A DNA stretch of 64,000 nucleotides from Flammeovirga agarivorans (lineage in GTDB: Bacteria > Bacteroidota > Bacteroidia > Cytophagales > Flammeovirgaceae), in NCBI RefSeq assembly GCF_012641475.1, contig NZ_JABAIL010000006.1:124001-188000 (forward strand), read 5' to 3'. The notes beneath the pieces were generated by a model. The model searched no databases, was not told where the DNA came from, and worked only from the letters and a program-made list of their open reading frames with translations. Each line of letters opens with the position of its first letter. The stretch's first letter is position 1. This document shows, one piece after another, positions 36,278 through 46,530 of the stretch. The translations under genes and the position numbers were made by a program.

Positions 36278-38053
36278 TTATAGTTTCTCCACATACACAT
36301 AGTATGCACCCACTTCATTTTTATTCTTCTCGACTAAAGTGGCACTTAATGTGGTTTCCCCTTCCGGTATATTGACTTCAAAAGTGATACTTTTAGAATT
36401 TTCTGAAGAAATGTTTTCTTCCCAAACTTGATCACCAACTCTTAAATGTCCTTTCGTTATTTGGAACACTTTTCCTGCGGGTAGTACATAATTTTTGAAT
36501 TCACTATGATATACTTCTGCAGAGGCATTGATAGGTAAGTTGGCCTCTTTAGGATAGCGTTGGATTGAGATTTTGTATTTTCCTGTTTGAGTGAAATTAA
36601 CTCTCCATTCTCCATTTCCATTTCCACCTTTTCGGATTAATTTCTGATTCCAAGGGATCATACGTTCCTCAGCTACATGCCAATCATGGGCAGTTAATGT
36701 AGATGGATTTTCATATTCTGTACCCAGTTTGATATAAGGGAATTGATCGAAACATTTGTATTGTTTTTTCCAGTTCTTCTCGTAGCCTTTTCTTAGTTCC
36801 TGAGCGATTTCTGGAAATACTTTAATTACATTTTTAGCCTGCCCAGGATCAGAAGATACATTATACAGTTCTTCATTGTTGACTAACCTCCAGTTGCCTT
36901 TCATGGTGTAAGAATTTCTCCATTTTTCTGGGAATTCAATACGTTGAGAGTCTCCAACTAGTATTCTTTCAATATCCTTATTGTTAGATAATACCTCTGT
37001 TAAATCTGTACCATCAAACTTTACTTTATTAGGTAATGTTAGTCCACACATTTTTACTAAAGTGGGTAATAAGTCGATATGTGCAGTTAGAGTATTGACA
37101 TCTTTAATTTTTGATAGTTGACCATCTTTCCAGTAGAAGAAGCAAGGAACTCGATGCCCACCTTCATAGGCACTACCTTTTGTTCCTCTCATACCGGCAT
37201 TGTATCCACTCGCCAGTAAACCATCTTTAAACTTGGCACCATAAGCGGTACCGTTATCGGTCATAAAAATTAAGATAGTATTATCAGCAATACCCCATTC
37301 TGTGAGTTTATCTCTTAAGACACCGAGATTATCATCGATGTTAGAAATCATCCCATAAAATTCAGCTCTACCTTTTGGAACACCTTGTTCTAAATAGGGT
37401 TTGGAGTATTGTGTAGGCACATTTAAAGGTCCATGAGGAGCGTTGGTAGAAATGTAGCAAAAGAACGGCTGATCTTTATTTGTTTCAATAAAAGATAAGG
37501 CATTGCGAAACCACACATCAGTACAATAACCTTTTACTTTTTCTTCTTCTCCATTTCTTAAGTAGACATCATCCTGATAATCATTGTTCCAATAATCAGG
37601 AGTTTGACCTACACCACCGCCTCCATGAGTAAGTACCTCTTGAAAACCTCTAAACCTTGGTGAAAACGGATAGTTATCTCCTAGGTGCCATTTACCAAAC
37701 ATGGCTGTTTTATAGTTATTATGGCTGAAAATATCTGCCATCGTTACTTCATTTTCATACAATAAAGATCTTCCCATTACAGTATGCCAAACACCAACAC
37801 TATTAGCATACTTCCCTGTCATAATAGCCGCTCGGGTAGGGGCACATGTAGGACTAACATGGAAATTAGTTAAGTGAACACTTTCACCATATAGATGATC
37901 AATGTTAGGTGTATGAATTTCTTTATTTCCATGTGCACCTAAATCTCCGTACCCTTGATCATCAGTGACAATAAGTATCACATTTGGCTGTTGTGCATAA
38001 TTAAATGCGGTAACGTATAAAGTTGAAAAAAGGAAGATGATAAAATATCTCAT
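36278..38053 (-). CDS. S1-family arylsulfatase-like sulfatase with C-terminal beta-sandwich extension
   Basis: This 591-residue exported enzyme (signal to about NYAQ, residue 21) has the metal motif NVILIVTDDQGYGDLG and the formylglycine motif CAPTR with Cys70. The position after the proline is Thr rather than the commoner Ser. GKWHLGDNYPF and IFMTDNGT are further active-site segments. Beyond about residue 440 there is a beta-sandwich extension, longer than the minimal sulfatase, that could shape the substrate site. It lies 12 bp after the GH3 gene. Confidence 0.9.
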   Translation of the reverse strand: MRYFIIFLFSTLYVTAFNYAQQPNVILIVTDDQGYGDLGAHGNKEIHTPNIDHLYGESVHLTNFHVSPTCAPTRAAIMTGKYANSVGVWHTVMGRSLLYENEVTMADIFSHNNYKTAMFGKWHLGDNYPFSPRFRGFQEVLTHGGGGVGQTPDYWNNDYQDDVYLRNGEEEKVKGYCTDVWFRNALSFIETNKDQPFFCYISTNAPHGPLNVPTQYSKPYLEQGVPKGRAEFYGMISNIDDNLGVLRDKLTEWGIADNTILIFMTDNGTAYGAKFKDGLLASGYNAGMRGTKGSAYEGGHRVPCFFYWKDGQLSKIKDVNTLTAHIDLLPTLVKMCGLTLPNKVKFDGTDLTEVLSNNKDIERILVGDSQRIEFPEKWRNSYTMKGNWRLVNNEELYNVSSDPGQAKNVIKVFPEIAQELRKGYEKNWKKQYKCFDQFPYIKLGTEYENPSTLTAHDWHVAEERMIPWNQKLIRKGGNGNGEWRVNFTQTGKYKISIQRYPKEANLPINASAEVYHSEFKNYVLPAGKVFQITKGHLRVGDQVWEENISSENSKSITFEVNIPEGETTLSATLVEKNKNEVGAYYVYVEKL

Positions 38054-38065
38054 GTTGTAGTCCTT

Positions 38066-40258
38066 CTATAGGATTTTGACTGTTGTAGTTTTTAAGTTGG
38101 CGCCTAGTTCATTGCTTCTTTTCATTGGTGAAGCATTACCTATCGTAATATTTAACTTCCCTTTTGGATCTACAGCTTTCCCTTGATCATCAAAAATTTG
38201 TCGCTCTTCTTGTGAGATATGGAATGACACTTCTTTAGATTCTCCCGGAGCTAATTTTATTCTCTGGAACCCTTTCAGTGAATGGTTTGGAGCATCAAAT
38301 TTTACTTTGTATTCCGATAAATATAATTGTACTACATCCTCTGCTGTATGTTGACCTGTGTTTGTGATTTTTACAGTTACTTTCAAGTCTTCTTTTGCTT
38401 TTATTGAAGATTTTGATAGTATGATATCATCGTAAGAGAAAGAGGTATAAGAAAGACCGTAACCAAATGGATACATAGGATCTACATCCATATATCTGTA
38501 AGTTCTTCCTGCCATAGTGTAATCATCATATGCTGGAAGTTGGTCAACAGACTTAGGGAAAGTGATTGGTAATTTTCCTGAAGGTGAGGCATTACCAAAG
38601 ATCAAGTCACCTATGGCATCTCCGCCTTCTTGTCCAGGGTACCAAGCAAATAAAATGGCATCGGCTACCTCTGCTACCTCTGTTAAATTGATAGGGCTAC
38701 CTCCTGTGATAATAACAATCAAAGGATTCTTAGACTTCGATTTAATTTTCTTTAGGTAAGCAATTTGATTTTCTGGTAGCTTCATGTTGTTTCTATCTCC
38801 CTTTGAGGATGAAGCAATAGCTTCTCCTTCTTCTCCTTCAATCAGCCCAGAAATACCCATTACAGCAATACAAGCATCAGCACTAGCTGCTTCACCCGTC
38901 GACCAATCGATAGGGTTATTATTTGGACGGTCTAGTAAAATACCTTGTTTGTAATTGATACTTGTACCAAGGCTTACTTTGCTGACGATACCTTCTAAGA
39001 TGTTTGTCATATGTCCACTCACACCGAAGTAATTACCTAATAATACTTCACTATTATTGGCATTAGGACCAACAACATATAATGTTTTAATGTCTTTCTT
39101 AAGTGGTAGTGCATGATTGTCATTTTTTAATAACACTACAGACTTTAAAGCAGCATTATAGGCTAGATTTCTATGAGTCTCACATTCTACAGTATCCGGA
39201 GAAACTTTATTGTAAGGGTTCAGCTCTGCTGGATCGAATAGGCCTAGTTTGAATCGAGTAGCAAGAAGATTACGCATTCTATCATCTACTTCTTTTTCCG
39301 TAATTAAACCTTGGTTTACTGCAGCCACAATATTTTGTTTATATACTTTACCACAGTTTAGATCAGTTCCAGCTTTGATAGCTGCTGCTGTGGCTTCAAC
39401 ACCCGATGGATAAACTTTATGATGAGCATAAAAATCTTCAATAGCTCCGCAATCAGAAACTACATGTCCATCAAAACCCCATTCTTTTCTTAAAATATCA
39501 TCTAATAATAATTCACTACCACATGCAGGGTCTCCAAAAACTCTATTATATGCACCCATTACTGCTTCTACATCACCTTCTTTTACCAAAGTTTTGAAAG
39601 CAGGTAGATATGTTTCTCTAAAATCTCTTTGATTTGGTACGGCATCAAAAACATGGCGATCTTCTTCAGGGCCTGAATGTACAGCATAATGTTTTGCACA
39701 AGCTGCCGCTTGCAAGTACTTCTCATGGTCACCTTGTAAACCTTGTACAAAGTTTAACCCCATTTGTCCAGATAGGTAAGGATCTTCACCATAAGTCTCC
39801 TGACCACGACCCCATCTTGGATCTCTAAATATATTGACATTTGGTGACCAGAACGTTAACCCAGCATACTTACTTCTATTGTCCATTTCCATTGCCACCA
39901 AAAACTTTGCTCTAGCTTCTGCACCGATAGCAGTGGCGATATCATGAATAAGTTCCTTATCGAAAGTCGCAGCCATACCAATCGCCTGAGGGAATACGGT
40001 TGCTCTACCATTTCTGGCAACACCATGTAAACTCTCATTCCACCAACAATATTTTGGTACTTCCAGTCTAGGAATAGCTTCACTTACATCGATTAATTGA
40101 GAGGCTTTTTCTTCTAAAGTCATTGCTTTTAGGAGTGCATCAATACGATCATCTGTGTCGCGATAAGGATCCAACCAGATAAATTCTTCTTGTGCTTGTG
40201 CTCTAAAATTTAGAGTGAACAAACATAAGGTCATTAGAGTAAGTAATAGAGTTTTCAT
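38066..40258 (-). CDS. GH3 exo-beta-glycosidase, exported
   Basis: This 730-residue enzyme has a signal peptide (to about RAQAQ, residue 23), the GH3 barrel (about 30-350), the alpha/beta sandwich (about 375-590) and a C-terminal fibronectin III-like domain (about 630-710). KHYAVHSGPE and VSDCGAI with nucleophile Asp269 mark the family; IEGEEGE in the second domain is the likely acid/base loop. The sequence type is nearer to xylosidase-like GH3 proteins than to classical beta-glucosidases. As the first gene of the sulfatase/GH2 operon it may remove a terminal sugar such as beta-galactose, or handle a side component. Its true substrate is unresolved. Confidence 0.88.
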   Translation of the reverse strand: MKTLLLTLMTLCLFTLNFRAQAQEEFIWLDPYRDTDDRIDALLKAMTLEEKASQLIDVSEAIPRLEVPKYCWWNESLHGVARNGRATVFPQAIGMAATFDKELIHDIATAIGAEARAKFLVAMEMDNRSKYAGLTFWSPNVNIFRDPRWGRGQETYGEDPYLSGQMGLNFVQGLQGDHEKYLQAAACAKHYAVHSGPEEDRHVFDAVPNQRDFRETYLPAFKTLVKEGDVEAVMGAYNRVFGDPACGSELLLDDILRKEWGFDGHVVSDCGAIEDFYAHHKVYPSGVEATAAAIKAGTDLNCGKVYKQNIVAAVNQGLITEKEVDDRMRNLLATRFKLGLFDPAELNPYNKVSPDTVECETHRNLAYNAALKSVVLLKNDNHALPLKKDIKTLYVVGPNANNSEVLLGNYFGVSGHMTNILEGIVSKVSLGTSINYKQGILLDRPNNNPIDWSTGEAASADACIAVMGISGLIEGEEGEAIASSSKGDRNNMKLPENQIAYLKKIKSKSKNPLIVIITGGSPINLTEVAEVADAILFAWYPGQEGGDAIGDLIFGNASPSGKLPITFPKSVDQLPAYDDYTMAGRTYRYMDVDPMYPFGYGLSYTSFSYDDIILSKSSIKAKEDLKVTVKITNTGQHTAEDVVQLYLSEYKVKFDAPNHSLKGFQRIKLAPGESKEVSFHISQEERQIFDDQGKAVDPKGKLNITIGNASPMKRSNELGANLKTTTVKIL

Positions 40259-40299
40259 TTCGATACCTAAAAATATTTGTTGTTGTTTAACTACTATTT

Positions 40300-40366
40300 C
40301 AAAGGTATTATATTAACTATAAACGAATGGGTGTAATTTTTACATAAATAAAGGGGGTAGATTTTA
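40300..40366 (-). promoter_or_regulatory. Promoter with C-run operator for the GH3-sulfatase-GH2 operon
   Basis: On the minus strand, the -7 element TACCTTTG (40300-40307) lies 41 bp before the start codon. ATCTACCCCCTTTATTT, with the C-run at 40353-40357, starts 50 bp upstream of it. The second half, AATTACACCC, ends at 40329, 22 bp upstream of the -7. No TTG is found at the -33 position. Confidence 0.7.
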
Positions 40367-40407
40367 AGGCGATTTTTACCTGTTGATAAACAGTGAATTA
40401 CACCAAA

Positions 40408-40443
40408 CAAAAAATCCCTTATAAACCAAGGGTCTATAAGGGA
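40408..40443 (-). terminator. Terminator of the GH86-GH2 operon
   Basis: TCCCTTATA (40415-40423) pairs with TATAAGGGA (40435-40443). A run of As on the left becomes a T-tract on the minus strand. It lies 26 bp after the GH2 stop codon. Confidence 0.85.
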
Positions 40444-40469
40444 AAATGAATTATTAAAATGATTACTAT

Positions 40470-43376
40470 TTACAACGTTTGTTTTGTGATTTGTGTTTTA
40501 TTCTTCTTGGTAATCTCAAAACCATTTAATACCACAGGAATATCCTGTGCATAGTTTTTAATGATTACCTTAATTTCTGATTTACCATCTGAAGTGATAG
40601 AATAATTTGCTTTGGCTGGGAAAAGGTTTCTTAATTTTGTGCCACTTGTTGGTTCTATCGCAGGAACTGCAATTCGTTTTCCTAATGCGTCTTCAACATT
40701 AATTTGATACGTATTGAGTTTCTTTTCAAGAATAGCATTTCCTTTTACTTTTGCTAAAACCTTTATTGAGTGATGATATGTTTTAAGATCATAAGTACCT
40801 TTTGGTAAGTTCTTGAAAGTGATGCTAAGTTCATCTTTGCCATCTACAATAACACCATCCATAGCTAGGTAAGGTTGGTTACCAAGTAAACCGAAAGCGG
40901 TTGTCCATTGATTTTCTTGTTTTGATGATACAGTAACTTCTGCGTTATCATAATCTTTTAGTGTAAATGTAGAAGAGTTAGTTCCATCCCAACGGTACCA
41001 GTCAAATTGTAGTAATTGATCATCACCACCCATATCTACTTTTACGATAGGGAAGTCATAAACCTCAGCGATATTCTGCTGACGGATATCTCTATTGTAA
41101 GGAAGCGTTTTTCCTTCAATAGTAGAAGATTTTAATCCTTTTGCTTTAGCTGTAATTTTAAAGTTTCCTGCCGTAAGCGTTGACTTTAATACAATAGAGG
41201 CAGTACCCCAATATGCTTTATTTGGGTTGGCACCAATTTCAGCATCCCCAACTAAAATTCCTTCACCCTCAATTTTAAATGAAACCAACGATTGATCACC
41301 GATGACATGGTTACCGTCTTTATCTAAGATATAGGCTCTCACCATTCTCATATCTGAACCACTGGCTACCATCGTTTTATTTTGTTCTTCAATTTCTAAT
41401 TTTAGCTGATAAGCTTTACCATATTTGTTTAGGGTATAATCGGCTACTTCTACACCTCTAATTAGTCCTTTTGCTTTTAAATCACCTTTCTCGCTATTTA
41501 AAGTAAATGTATAAGAAGGAGAGTTACAGAAGCTTCTGTTTGGATCACTGTCGGGTTTTTGTTTTGCGACTAACTGACCATTATTATATAGCTCTACTTC
41601 ATCGCAGTTACTGAATACAACAATTTTTGTATCCGTTGATGCTCTCTCATCTGCAATATACACCATTGGTGTTTTCGTTAATTCAGACTTATACCAATAG
41701 TTTACAGGGTTAGGAACTCTGTAAATAGAGAAAGGTCTTCTTGGTTGCATTCCCCAATCTTTTTGGAAAGAGAAATAATCATGAGCTGTCCATAAAGCAA
41801 CACCAAATCGATTGGCAGAAGCTCTCGATTTAGATACCTCAAACTGATTCGTTAATGCATCCTTTGATGAGCCATGCTCACATAAGAATGAGAAATCATC
41901 TTCTGTAACAGGAGTATTTTGGTAATCCATAGGAGTATAGATATCACAAATTCCAGAATGAACAGGGCCTGTCCATGGAGCACCATTGGATCCAGTCATA
42001 CGCGTAGGATCTTCTTCCTTACATGCATAGTGTAACCTTTCTACTGGACCTCTATGGTTTAATCCGCCACTCCACATTAATATCGAAGGGTGGTTTCTAT
42101 GGTTACGAATCATAATTCTTGTAGCTTCTTCGAGATTGTCGAACCATTCTCCTTCAACAAAGTGAATCCAAGATGGAGCTTCTTCGATCAGTAAGATTCC
42201 TAATTCATCACAAGCTTCAACAAAAGAATTATCATGAGGGTAATGTGCTAAACGGACAACATTATACCCTGCCTCTTTAAATTGTTCAGCATCTTTTCTG
42301 TGTAAACTGTTGGCTACTGCATCTCCAACAAAAGGGTATTGCTGATGTTTGTTGACACCAATCAATTCAATATTTTCACCATTTAATAAGAAACCTTCGC
42401 CATCTATAAAATCAAACTTTCTGATGCCAAGTGGGTTTTCCACCATATCCATTACTTGATCATTTTGATAAACGATGGTTTGTACTCTATATAAATAAGG
42501 GTCGTCAATAGACCAGCTGTGTAAATTTTCAGTAATACCGGCGGTCTGATTAAATGTATACTCAGTGTTAGGGCCAACTTCTTTTTCTGAAGTCATCTTA
42601 GCAATTACATACCCATCCTGGTCAATAATTCTTTGAACAACCGTTGTAGATACCGCTGATTTTTGTTCATTTCTAACTGTAGAGCGAATACTTACTGTAG
42701 CGTTGTTTTTAGCTACTGATGGCGTTGTGATGTATACACCTGCATACTTATCTTCCCAATCGAAAGTAAGATGCAAAGGGTTTTTTACTACTAGATATAC
42801 ATCACGATATAAACCACTATAAAGAATGTAATCTCTTCTATCTCCATCAGGAGGAATATTTGGATTTAAGCGGTTATCTACACTTAAAACGATAGTATTT
42901 GCTTTGCCGTCTTTATGGAAAAAATCAGTCACATCGAAATGAAAAGGAGTGAAGCCACTTACCATATCTTCTCCTACATATTTACCATTCACCCAAAGTT
43001 TTGTATGTTGATGTGCACCTTCAAATTCAAGGTATACTTTTTGGCTAGCATTCGCTTGTACTTTTAGTTCTTTTCTGTACCACCCAATATAGCGATGGAA
43101 AGTGCGTTGGTAAGAAGTATCTGTAGAATTATCGAGCTCATTGGAAGATAATTTCATACTGTGTGGTACATTTACTACTTCCCATTTTGAGTCATCAAAA
43201 GTAGTAGACGTTACCTCTTGTTCATTTAATTCACCTCTATAGAAGGTCCATTGTTCGTTAATATCTAACTTAACTCTTGCTTTTTGTAGTTGTGTAGTTG
43301 TTTGTGCAATAAGCCCGTTAGTTAAAAGGATGCTAACGAAAATTAGCATCCCTTTAATTGATTTTATTAGTTTCAT
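40470..43376 (-). CDS. GH2-family protein lacking the canonical acid/base glutamate
   Basis: This 968-residue exported protein (signal to about GLIAQ, residue 25) has GH2 domains in order. The jelly roll (about 35-200), Ig-like domain (about 205-320) and TIM barrel (about 322-640) are followed by long C-terminal sandwich domains to 968. The nucleophile region is present as FLCEHGSS (Glu500). The usual W-S-x-G-N-E acid/base motif reads WSGGLNHRG, placing Asn440 where the acid/base Glu should be. The protein is otherwise intact, so it may use another residue or a different substrate, or be a binding protein. It is 19 bp after a GH86 gene, in one operon. An agar/porphyran beta-galactosidase role is the default inference. 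Confidence 0.8.
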   Translation of the reverse strand: MKLIKSIKGMLIFVSILLTNGLIAQTTTQLQKARVKLDINEQWTFYRGELNEQEVTSTTFDDSKWEVVNVPHSMKLSSNELDNSTDTSYQRTFHRYIGWYRKELKVQANASQKVYLEFEGAHQHTKLWVNGKYVGEDMVSGFTPFHFDVTDFFHKDGKANTIVLSVDNRLNPNIPPDGDRRDYILYSGLYRDVYLVVKNPLHLTFDWEDKYAGVYITTPSVAKNNATVSIRSTVRNEQKSAVSTTVVQRIIDQDGYVIAKMTSEKEVGPNTEYTFNQTAGITENLHSWSIDDPYLYRVQTIVYQNDQVMDMVENPLGIRKFDFIDGEGFLLNGENIELIGVNKHQQYPFVGDAVANSLHRKDAEQFKEAGYNVVRLAHYPHDNSFVEACDELGILLIEEAPSWIHFVEGEWFDNLEEATRIMIRNHRNHPSILMWSGGLNHRGPVERLHYACKEEDPTRMTGSNGAPWTGPVHSGICDIYTPMDYQNTPVTEDDFSFLCEHGSSKDALTNQFEVSKSRASANRFGVALWTAHDYFSFQKDWGMQPRRPFSIYRVPNPVNYWYKSELTKTPMVYIADERASTDTKIVVFSNCDEVELYNNGQLVAKQKPDSDPNRSFCNSPSYTFTLNSEKGDLKAKGLIRGVEVADYTLNKYGKAYQLKLEIEEQNKTMVASGSDMRMVRAYILDKDGNHVIGDQSLVSFKIEGEGILVGDAEIGANPNKAYWGTASIVLKSTLTAGNFKITAKAKGLKSSTIEGKTLPYNRDIRQQNIAEVYDFPIVKVDMGGDDQLLQFDWYRWDGTNSSTFTLKDYDNAEVTVSSKQENQWTTAFGLLGNQPYLAMDGVIVDGKDELSITFKNLPKGTYDLKTYHHSIKVLAKVKGNAILEKKLNTYQINVEDALGKRIAVPAIEPTSGTKLRNLFPAKANYSITSDGKSEIKVIIKNYAQDIPVVLNGFEITKKNKTQITKQTL

Positions 43377-43395
43377 TTTTGATTTAACCGTTTAT

Positions 43396-46293
43396 TTATT
43401 GGATCATTATCTTTTTTGTGTAACTTCCTTGCTCACCATATATTTTCACTAAGTAGATACCTTGTTGGTAATGTCCTTTTATTGAGAGATTTACTTGTTT
43501 TAAAGGTTGTGAGAACTCAAAAGTATCCAATACCTGACCATGCATATTGATCACTTCTACTTGATAAATTTTGCTCTCTCCTCTGATACCTAAGCTTTGG
43601 TTTTGTCTTAATGGATTAGGGAATACTGTGATTAATTCTTCATCAGCCAATCCATTCTCGACAGATAAAACTGGGTTGAAGTCGAACTCAGTATATACTT
43701 CCTCAGCAAAACTATTTAGGCTATTACTATTTACTTGAACTACTCTAGCGACCAACTCAACATTGGAATAGTTTAAAGGTTCTGCATAGACATCCAATGG
43801 GATATCTGCATTACCAGTACCCGCTTCTACAGTTACTCTTGATTGTCCTAATAAGAAGGCATCTCCCCATAATTCTAATACAATATCTCTGGCATTTGCT
43901 GCCGTATATTCTACTTCAAAAGTATTTGTTTCACCCATCTTAATTTCAGAGTTACTAGAAGTAAAAGTGATGGCATCTGATAAAGTTTGAGCATTAGAAA
44001 ACTCTAAATAATCGACTTTAACATCACCATTGGCCGATAAATGTAATGGGTAACTTCCTTTTGGTAGTTCCACTTGGATTTCCTTCTCCATATTATCACT
44101 GTTGGTGATAGTGATAGGCTCTCCTAAGTTTTCATTATCAACAGCAAGAGTGATCTTAGATTCTTCAGTATTCGAAGATGTATTCAATTTTAATGTATAT
44201 GAAGCAGATTCAGGTACATCGATACTATATGATGTCCATTCTCCATCTTGTAAATTGATTTCAAAAGCATCATCATTCTTATCAATATTCACCCCTTCAT
44301 TTAGACGATAAAAACCAAGAGTATTTTCATTTTTCGCGGTATTGTATGCGATGCCTTGCCCACCGAAATCAAAGTCTTCTGCTTCTACTTTTTGAGGAAG
44401 TGAAAAGGCTTGTCCATTAAATGGCAAACGTCCTTTTACATCATAAATATTATTGACGAAAAGTACTACTGAACTTACAGTACCTCCATCATCAGGGAAA
44501 CTGATTTCAACAGTATTGCTCGCTTTTAGCAATTGGTGAGGTACAGGCACTTCAATAACTCCAAAGAAATCATCTCTGTTGGCTTGGTCGTACCCTTTCC
44601 AATTAGATAATACATTTACCTCTGTACCGTTAAGTTTAATTTTTGGCTTTTTTGTAAGGTTATGAATTCTACCGATGGCCATTCTTAAACGAGCTTCACC
44701 ATTTGGAGCATTAACTTCAACATCATTGAAATCGAAAGTTAGTTTCTCTCCATTTTCAATAGGTTGCATGTACGTTTTCGAGTAGTATTCTTTACGTACT
44801 GCCTTTTTGTTGAACGTAACCGCTTTGTCTAAGTCGTAAGTAAGCACAACTGTTTCATGTGGTTCTAAAGTCACTGATTCAGGTACTTTGTCTATATCCA
44901 CATCCTCATAAATAGCTTTCTCGTTTTGGTAGATTTTTAAACTTCTCTTGTTGATGTTTTCGATATCACCCACAGAAGATAAAAACTGTAACGCTACATC
45001 TTGATTATCAGTAGCAATATTATTTAAACAGATATAGGCTTTGTCTTCATGCACAAATGCTTGTACAAAAACATCTGGATTGCTAGATGAACAACGTACC
45101 CTTTTACCTTGAACATTTTTCCAAAGGTCATAGAACATCACTTTTTCTGTAAATGAATATTCTTTAATCACACCATTCTCTACAGAACTTTTTACAGGTC
45201 TCCAAAGGTTCGCACCGTAAGGCTCGTAATCATTGGCCTCATAATACCATGGAGATTTACCTGTAATAAATGGAATTGAGATCATTAAACGGTCCTCTCT
45301 ATCCATCAAACCAAATATGATGTGATTGATTGAACGAACAGTCTGAATACTTTCTACATCAGTATAAGTATTACCATAACCTTCAGAAATACCACCATAT
45401 TCAGTAATAGCATGTGGTTTAATCATGCCCCACTTGATATAACTATATGTTTCGATAAGGTCCAAAATGGCATCAGCATTACTACCTGATCTTTCTGTGT
45501 CTTGTCCTGTTACGTTGATACCGTCATAAAGGTGAGTAGAGAACCCATCCATATAATCTCCGGCAACATCCATGAACATCTTCATTCTAGATTCCCAATG
45601 TCCAAAGTCCCAAAGTTCCATAGACGGCCAAGCAGAAGAGTAACCGACAACAAAAGTATTTAAACCTTCTTCATCAAATGCCTTACCGATTTCTTTAAAA
45701 TATTCGGCTGTTTTTCTTCTTACTTCACTCTCTTTATAAGAGTCGCCCATAAATTCTTTTGCATGTACAAAAGGTTCATTTACTGGCTCGTAATACAACG
45801 GTCTTAACTCGTCTTCATAATTGTATTTAAAATACTTCGCGGCAAATTTTCCAGCCTCTTCAGTATCTAAATCCATATGAATCATAGAACTTGGGTGATC
45901 GGTAACCACAAGTTGTCTTGTAATATGTTTATAGAAAGGCTGTTCTTTTGTACTGATAATATTCTTCTGTCCATCCGACATGATCTTATCCTCAGTAGGG
46001 AATACTTGGTTAGAGGAGATATAGTCATTATATCTACCAAAGGCTCCCCAAAAAGAACGCCCCATTTTTACATCCCATTCTTGTAGATCTTCCATGTCTT
46101 GGTCAGAGTAATCTTTACCTGCCGACATGTGTATATTAAAAAATTTTGATCGGTCTAATTCTGACACCTCATCAAGATACCTTTGAGTTTGAAAGTCAAT
46201 AGATACTGCAGTTTGTGCTGTTGTTTCTTGCGCGTATACCAATACTGAAACACAAGCCAAAACCTTACTTAAAGAGTGATAGATTTTTTTCAT
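43396..46293 (-). CDS. GH86 beta-agarase/beta-porphyranase with CBM6-like module, exported by T9SS
   Basis: This 965-residue protein has a signal peptide (to about TTAQ, residue 27) and a GH86 barrel (about 28-410) with acid/base Glu173 (EPVNEPFVHA) and nucleophile Glu298 (AITEYG). Beta-sandwich domains (about 410-630) lead to a CBM6-like module (about 638-770, VEAEDFDFGGQG to VDYLEF), an Ig-like domain (about 775-880) and a T9SS sorting domain (VFPNPLRQNQ, about 890-965). It closely resembles the 22.2-25.1 kb GH86 in its barrel but carries a different C-terminal half, so the two may act on different parts of the polymer. It heads a two-gene operon with the unusual GH2. Confidence 0.9.
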   Translation of the reverse strand: MKKIYHSLSKVLACVSVLVYAQETTAQTAVSIDFQTQRYLDEVSELDRSKFFNIHMSAGKDYSDQDMEDLQEWDVKMGRSFWGAFGRYNDYISSNQVFPTEDKIMSDGQKNIISTKEQPFYKHITRQLVVTDHPSSMIHMDLDTEEAGKFAAKYFKYNYEDELRPLYYEPVNEPFVHAKEFMGDSYKESEVRRKTAEYFKEIGKAFDEEGLNTFVVGYSSAWPSMELWDFGHWESRMKMFMDVAGDYMDGFSTHLYDGINVTGQDTERSGSNADAILDLIETYSYIKWGMIKPHAITEYGGISEGYGNTYTDVESIQTVRSINHIIFGLMDREDRLMISIPFITGKSPWYYEANDYEPYGANLWRPVKSSVENGVIKEYSFTEKVMFYDLWKNVQGKRVRCSSSNPDVFVQAFVHEDKAYICLNNIATDNQDVALQFLSSVGDIENINKRSLKIYQNEKAIYEDVDIDKVPESVTLEPHETVVLTYDLDKAVTFNKKAVRKEYYSKTYMQPIENGEKLTFDFNDVEVNAPNGEARLRMAIGRIHNLTKKPKIKLNGTEVNVLSNWKGYDQANRDDFFGVIEVPVPHQLLKASNTVEISFPDDGGTVSSVVLFVNNIYDVKGRLPFNGQAFSLPQKVEAEDFDFGGQGIAYNTAKNENTLGFYRLNEGVNIDKNDDAFEINLQDGEWTSYSIDVPESASYTLKLNTSSNTEESKITLAVDNENLGEPITITNSDNMEKEIQVELPKGSYPLHLSANGDVKVDYLEFSNAQTLSDAITFTSSNSEIKMGETNTFEVEYTAANARDIVLELWGDAFLLGQSRVTVEAGTGNADIPLDVYAEPLNYSNVELVARVVQVNSNSLNSFAEEVYTEFDFNPVLSVENGLADEELITVFPNPLRQNQSLGIRGESKIYQVEVINMHGQVLDTFEFSQPLKQVNLSIKGHYQQGIYLVKIYGEQGSYTKKIMIQ

Positions 46294-46326
46294 ACTGACT
46301 GCTTATTAGTAATAATTCGTTTAGTT

Positions 46327-46393
46327 CAAATATAGTCTATTGATCTAAGGCGATGTGGGTATAATATTATTGAAAATAGGGGGGTAATTATTT
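46327..46393 (-). promoter_or_regulatory. Promoter with C-run operator for the GH86-GH2 operon
   Basis: On the minus strand, the -7 element TATATTTG (46327-46334) lies 33 bp before the start codon. AATTACCCCCCTATTTT, with the C-run at 46379-46384, starts 50 bp upstream. The second half, TTATACCC, ends at 46357, 23 bp upstream of the -7. Confidence 0.7.
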
Positions 46394-46444
46394 AAAAAAT
46401 TGCCCTTATACCTATTTAATTGCCTATTTTTTCTATACCTATAT

Positions 46445-46483
46445 AAAAGTATAAAACAGGACACTCAATAAAGAATGCCCTGT
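46445..46483 (-). terminator. Terminator of the galactan susCD operon
   Basis: ACAGGACA (46456-46463) pairs with TGCCCTGT (46476-46483), tolerating one wobble. A-rich DNA on the left gives a T-rich tail on the minus strand. It separates the binding-protein gene from the GH86 promoter. Confidence 0.65.
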
Positions 46484-46530
46484 GTTTTCTTCTTTTAGAA
46501 GAACATGGTTCAAAGTTTTGTACTCACTGA

